DNA of 64,000 bases, from NCBI GenBank assembly GCA_021775315.1, contig JAJFIC010000052.1, forward strand, positions 1-64,000, in the 5' to 3' direction. Of this stretch, positions 60,595-64,000 are shown in pieces. Source of the DNA: Paracoccaceae bacterium (GTDB lineage Bacteria; Pseudomonadota; Alphaproteobacteria; Rhodobacterales; Rhodobacteraceae). A program made the position numbers and the translations under genes. Numbering within the stretch: the stretch's first letter is position 1; the number at the start of each line of letters is the position of its first letter. A model generated the notes under the pieces. It saw nothing but the letters and a program-made list of their open reading frames with translations. It had not been told where the DNA came from and ran no database searches.

Positions 60595-61644
60595 ATGAAT
60601 ACTCTGAAATCAATGAAACTAGGACTTGCAGGACTGGCCATAGGTCTGACTGCGGCCATTCCGGCAAATGCCGAAAAACTGACCCTGTCAAGCTCGGGCG
60701 GGCAAGTTGCGCAACTGATGCAGGGGGTATTCACCGGCCCTTTCACAAAGGAAACAGGGATCGAGGTTGAATATTTGGCCACCACGGACCGCGCGTCAGC
60801 CATCAAAGCCATGGTTCTTGCCGGAAATACGATCTGGGATGTGACCGAGCTCAACGCAATTGAATATGCCACCGCCTCTCTTAGCGGTTGGTTAGAGCCA
60901 CTCGACTGGGCCGTTATCGACCCCAACAACATGTTGCCGGACAGCGCAAAGCTGGGTGACGCTGGAATCGCAGCAACCTATTCCAACATTTTAGCCATCC
61001 GCACCGATAAAGGTGCAGCACCCGGGTCTTGGGCCGAGTTCTGGGACGTAGAAAATTTCCCCGGTCCGCGGTCGTTGCAAAACCAGCCGTTTGACAATCT
61101 GGAATTCGCCTTGCAGGCCGACGGTGTTGCAAAGGAAGATCTTTACACGGTTCTGTCGACACCCGAAGGTGTTGATCGCGCGTTTGCCAAACTTGACGAA
61201 ATCAAACCCCATGTCGTGGCATGGTGGACAACCGGCGCACAGCCGATCCAAATGCTGGCTGACGGCGAGGTCCACTATACGTCTGCCTTTAACGGTCGCC
61301 TGACCAAAATGGCCGCAGAAGGGCAGCCTGTGCAAATCGTCTGGAACGGCGGGGCAGTGAAACCATCCTATGTTGCTGTGCCAAAGGGTGCCCCAAACCG
61401 CGCAACGGCTGACAAGTTCCTGACCTTCATGCTGACCAGCCCAGAGCGGGCGGCAGGCTTTGCAAGCTATGCGCCATATCCATTCTTTACCAAGGGTTTG
61501 TATGACCTGCTGCCTACGGAAAAAGGCATTATCCTGCCAACTCATCCGGATAACCTCGCCCAGCAATTTGTTTCCAACGATCTTTACTGGGGCGCTAACT
61601 ACAACGAACTGAATGAGCGTTGGCAGGACTGGGTTCTGGAATAA
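60595..61644 (+). CDS. Extracellular solute-binding protein of a PotD/FbpA-like importer
   Basis: This 349-residue periplasmic protein has a Sec signal peptide ending PANA. The mature part begins EKLTLSSSGGQVAQLMQGVF, and DVTELNAIEYATASLSGWLEPLDW and NRATADKFLTFMLTSPERAAGFA fit family 1 (polyamine/iron/thiamine type) binding proteins. The ATG follows GGGAGG. It lies 23 nt after the ATPase gene. A strong hairpin follows its stop. The ligand cannot be told from sequence. Confidence 0.88.
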   Translation: MNTLKSMKLGLAGLAIGLTAAIPANAEKLTLSSSGGQVAQLMQGVFTGPFTKETGIEVEYLATTDRASAIKAMVLAGNTIWDVTELNAIEYATASLSGWLEPLDWAVIDPNNMLPDSAKLGDAGIAATYSNILAIRTDKGAAPGSWAEFWDVENFPGPRSLQNQPFDNLEFALQADGVAKEDLYTVLSTPEGVDRAFAKLDEIKPHVVAWWTTGAQPIQMLADGEVHYTSAFNGRLTKMAAEGQPVQIVWNGGAVKPSYVAVPKGAPNRATADKFLTFMLTSPERAAGFASYAPYPFFTKGLYDLLPTEKGIILPTHPDNLAQQFVSNDLYWGANYNELNERWQDWVLE

Positions 61645-61651
61645 ACCAATC

Positions 61652-61675
61652 TGCGGGCGGTTCATGCCGCCCGCA
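61652..61675 (+). other. Intercistronic hairpin after the binding-protein gene
   Basis: TGCGGGCGG (61652-61660) and CCGCCCGCA (61667-61675) form a perfect 9-bp stem with loop TTCATG. No T-run follows. As in the BMP operon, it is placed to raise binding-protein mRNA over that of the permeases. Confidence 0.6.
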
Positions 61676-61710
61676 TCCCCCTTGCCGACATCAGAAAGGA
61701 GACCGGAACC

Positions 61711-62529
61711 ATGCGTATCACCCTTATCCCCGCGTTGCTGCTGGCCCTGATCTTTTTTCTCATTCCGGTGTTCATCATGTTCTATCAGGGCCTGTTTGAC
61801 CCCGAGTTCACCACCCAGCATTTTGACCGCTTCTGGAACCGGGGTGCCTATCTGCGGATATTCATCAACTCGGTTAAAATTTCGGCAATAACCGGTCTGC
61901 TATGTGTTTTGATTGGCTACCCTACTGCCTATTTCATCGTCCGCCGCCCGCCTTCCGTTCGCCCGATCCTTTTGTTTTTGGTTCTGGTTCCAATGTGGAT
62001 GTCGGTTCTGGTGCGCACTTATGCCTGGATGGTTCTGCTGGGGCGCGAGGGATTGATCAACATGGCCCTGGTCTATGTCGGCATCTTGGATGAGCCGATA
62101 AAGATGATGTACACGTCAGGTGCTGTTTATGTTGCAATGGTGCAGATATTACTGCCGGTTGCCGTGATCACGTGCTACGGAACCATGGCCGATATCGATC
62201 AAAGCCTGCTTAGTGCCGCCCGGGTAATGGGGGCCAAACCTTTTGCAGCCTTCCGCCGGGTTTTCCTACCCCTATCGCTTGAGGGGGCCGTTACCGGATT
62301 TCTGATTGTGTTCGTATTGTCGATGGGTTTCTTCATCGTACCGGCACTGGTTGGCGGGCCCAAAGATACGATGGTGGCCAATATTATTGCGGTGCAGGTC
62401 GCCAAGGCTAATTGGGGCTTTGCTGCCTCGGTCGCGCTGATCTTGTTGGTGTTCACCCTGATCGCCATGACCCTGATCCGTGTTGTCAGCAAACGCCTGA
62501 TCTATTCCGCTCGGGAGGAAACATCATGA
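61711..62529 (+). CDS. PotB-like ABC permease
   Basis: This 272-residue inner-membrane permease has about six helices. The cytoplasmic EAA-type loop reads ARVMGAKPFAAFRRVFLPLS, and VRTYAWMVLLGREGLINM is typical of the polyamine/spermidine importer class. It forms half of the channel with the following gene, whose ATG overlaps its stop (ATGA). The start follows AAGGAG. It is co-transcribed with the ATPase and binding protein. Confidence 0.9.
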   Translation: MRITLIPALLLALIFFLIPVFIMFYQGLFDPEFTTQHFDRFWNRGAYLRIFINSVKISAITGLLCVLIGYPTAYFIVRRPPSVRPILLFLVLVPMWMSVLVRTYAWMVLLGREGLINMALVYVGILDEPIKMMYTSGAVYVAMVQILLPVAVITCYGTMADIDQSLLSAARVMGAKPFAAFRRVFLPLSLEGAVTGFLIVFVLSMGFFIVPALVGGPKDTMVANIIAVQVAKANWGFAASVALILLVFTLIAMTLIRVVSKRLIYSAREETS

Positions 62530-63326
62530 AATCCCTGCGAAACTCCCCCGGTTCGGTACTGATGACGCTGTTTTTCATCCTGACCATCCTATTTCTGTTC
62601 TTTCCGATCATGGTGATCCTGCCGATGTCATTTTCTGCCGGTGAAACATTACAATTCCCGCCAAAGAGCTGGGGCCTCAGATGGTATCGCGAGTATTTCA
62701 ACGATGATCTGTGGCGGGCATCCACTTTCCGCTCGCTGCGGATTGCGTTGATGGCCTCGATCTTGTCGACCGCTGCGGGCACGCTGGCCGCTGTCGGGCT
62801 GGATCGGACCCGCAAATCACTGGTTCCGGTCTTCACCGGCCTGTTTCTGGCTCCGGCGATTATTCCAAATGTTATCATCGCGCTTGGGGTGTTCATCATG
62901 GCGGTATGGACGGGGCTGACCAGTTCGGAACCTTTGCTGGTGATGGTGCATGCCATGCTGGGCCTGCCGTTTGTTTTGTTAATTGTCGGGGCGGCTTTAC
63001 GTCAGCAGGATCCGTCACTGGAAAACGCAGCTCGCGTATTCGGCGCAGGGCCCGTTCAGGCCTTTGTCACCGCCACACTGCCCCCGCTGACGCCTGCCAT
63101 CATATCGTCCCTGATCTTCGCGTTCTTCATCTCGTTTGACGAACTGATCTTTGCCCTGTTCGTCATGGGCGGCAAGGTAACCCTGCCAGTGCGCATCTGG
63201 TCAGACCTACAGCATTTCATCAACCCGACCATTGCCTCGGTCTCGACCATCTTTATCATCGCAACAACGCTGGCCATGACCACTGCTGAAATCCTGCGTC
63301 GACGCAGCGCCAACCGAAACGCCTGA
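62526..63326 (+). CDS. PotC-like ABC permease
   Basis: This 266-residue permease starts at ATG 62526, which overlaps the upstream stop and has GGAGGAAAC before it. A longer ORF is rejected. It has about six helices and an EAA loop reading ARVFGAGPVQAFVTATLPPL, as in PotC-type proteins. It completes the channel of the polyamine-like importer. The next gene, of the enoyl-CoA hydratase family, begins 11 nt later and is probably in the same operon. Confidence 0.9.
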   Translation: MKSLRNSPGSVLMTLFFILTILFLFFPIMVILPMSFSAGETLQFPPKSWGLRWYREYFNDDLWRASTFRSLRIALMASILSTAAGTLAAVGLDRTRKSLVPVFTGLFLAPAIIPNVIIALGVFIMAVWTGLTSSEPLLVMVHAMLGLPFVLLIVGAALRQQDPSLENAARVFGAGPVQAFVTATLPPLTPAIISSLIFAFFISFDELIFALFVMGGKVTLPVRIWSDLQHFINPTIASVSTIFIIATTLAMTTAEILRRRSANRNA

Positions 63327-63337
63327 GGACAAACCAC

Positions 63338-64000
63338 ATGCCCATCAATTATGAAAAATCCGACGGTATTGCGACGATCACGATCGACAATCCTCCGGTG
63401 AATGTGTTTACGCCCGAACTGCATAAAGAGCTTTATGACGTGCTGAGGGATTTCAACGCTGACGCGGATGTTCGCTGTGGCATACTGACGGGTGCTGGCG
63501 ACCGGGCATTCTCGGCTGGCGACGACATCAAATCGCCACGTCCGGAACGCACTCGTCTGGAAACGGTGGAGCGCCACCTATCACCTCGCGTTGACGGCGA
63601 TTGTCTAGAATATCCGGGCTGGGAGCAGGAGATCATGACACTGCCGCGTCACAAGCCGATCATCGGTGCCGTTAACGGTGTGTGCGTCGGGCAGGGGTTC
63701 ATGTTCATGATGCTGCTGACCGATATCCGCTATTCGGTGCCTGATGCACGGTTCGGCTTGCCCGAAATCGCTTATGGTATGGGCGGCGCCGGGGGAGCGC
63801 TGGGGCTTGGCAAAATGATCCCGCAAACAGCGGCGATGGAGCTGCTATTGCTGGGCGACAAAGTGTCGGCTGAAAAGGCTGAGCGCATGTTCCTGATCAA
63901 TGGCATTGTCGATTCTGGCAATCTAATGTCCACTGCTCGCGCGGCAGCAGAACGCATCGCCTCGCACCCCGCGTTGGGTGTCAGGGTCGAAATGGAGGCC
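63338..64000 (+). CDS. Enoyl-CoA hydratase/isomerase family protein, 5' part
   Basis: The frame runs off the right edge after 221 codons without a stop. IATITIDNPPVNVFTPELHK and the oxyanion-hole blocks RAFSAGDDIK and GAVNGVCVGQGFMFMMLLTD are those of crotonases. FGLPEIAYGMGGAGGALGLG follows the usual trimer-contact region. It likely hydrates, isomerises or cleaves a CoA thioester derived from the compound imported by the upstream ABC system. Start ATG 63338 lies 11 nt after the permease stop. Confidence 0.88.
   Translation, partial: MPINYEKSDGIATITIDNPPVNVFTPELHKELYDVLRDFNADADVRCGILTGAGDRAFSAGDDIKSPRPERTRLETVERHLSPRVDGDCLEYPGWEQEIMTLPRHKPIIGAVNGVCVGQGFMFMMLLTDIRYSVPDARFGLPEIAYGMGGAGGALGLGKMIPQTAAMELLLLGDKVSAEKAERMFLINGIVDSGNLMSTARAAAERIASHPALGVRVEMEA

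Overview
The window looks like alphaproteobacterial chromosome, most likely a Roseobacter-group member of the Rhodobacterales. I infer this from the mid-50s percent GC by eye, the ExoY/GNVR-type exopolysaccharide machinery, the exosortase E/VPEID-CTERM pair and the overall gene style. No rRNA, tRNA, CRISPR array or replication origin was seen.

Layout. (1) 1-2198: the tail of an acyl-CoA carboxylase subunit, a nitronate-monooxygenase-like flavoprotein and a TIGR03084/DinB-like protein, probably the end of a catabolic operon. (2) 2311-38361: a 36-kb surface-polysaccharide locus. It holds a secreted RTX glycosidase-like protein, seven glycosyltransferases, a Wzx flippase, a GNVR chain-length protein, an ExoY-type initiating sugar-phosphate transferase, a Wzy-type polymerase, GMC and SDR oxidoreductases, separate and fused Gfo/Idh and epimerase genes, a BY-kinase-like ATPase and an acyltransferase. 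Embedded in it (8042-20920) is a four-gene polyketide/peptide cassette: a PKS (KS-AT-KR-DH-ACP-TE), a glycosyltransferase, a formyltransferase / degenerate C / adenylation-with-nested-luciferase-monooxygenase / PCP protein, and a phosphopantetheinyl transferase. (3) 38441-45720 (minus): a nucleobase/nucleoside-type BMP ABC importer with a CodA-like deaminase and an M20 peptidase. (4) 45917-52510: a GGT-like enzyme, a ketopantoate-reductase-like protein, an acyl-CoA ligase, a hemerythrin, a DMT exporter, a truncated globin and a previously uncalled 51-residue membrane ORF. (5) 52956-54792: exosortase E/protease facing its miniature VPEID-CTERM substrate, with a structured intergenic region beyond it. 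(6) 55397-64000: an aminotransferase, a decayed IS1182-type transposase, a serine hydrolase, a TetR regulator, a polyamine-type ABC importer and the start of an enoyl-CoA hydratase-family gene.

How it fits together. The ExoY-like enzyme would start the repeat unit on undecaprenyl phosphate, and the glycosyltransferases would extend it. Wzx, Wzy and the GNVR protein would flip, polymerise and size the chain, and the RTX glycosidase could trim it outside the cell. The most notable proposal is that the embedded assembly line makes a small formylated, oxidised aminoacyl-ketide that decorates the polysaccharide or is glycosylated. The domain calls are firm; the product and its link to the polymer are inference. 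An OPX/Wza exporter is not in this window.
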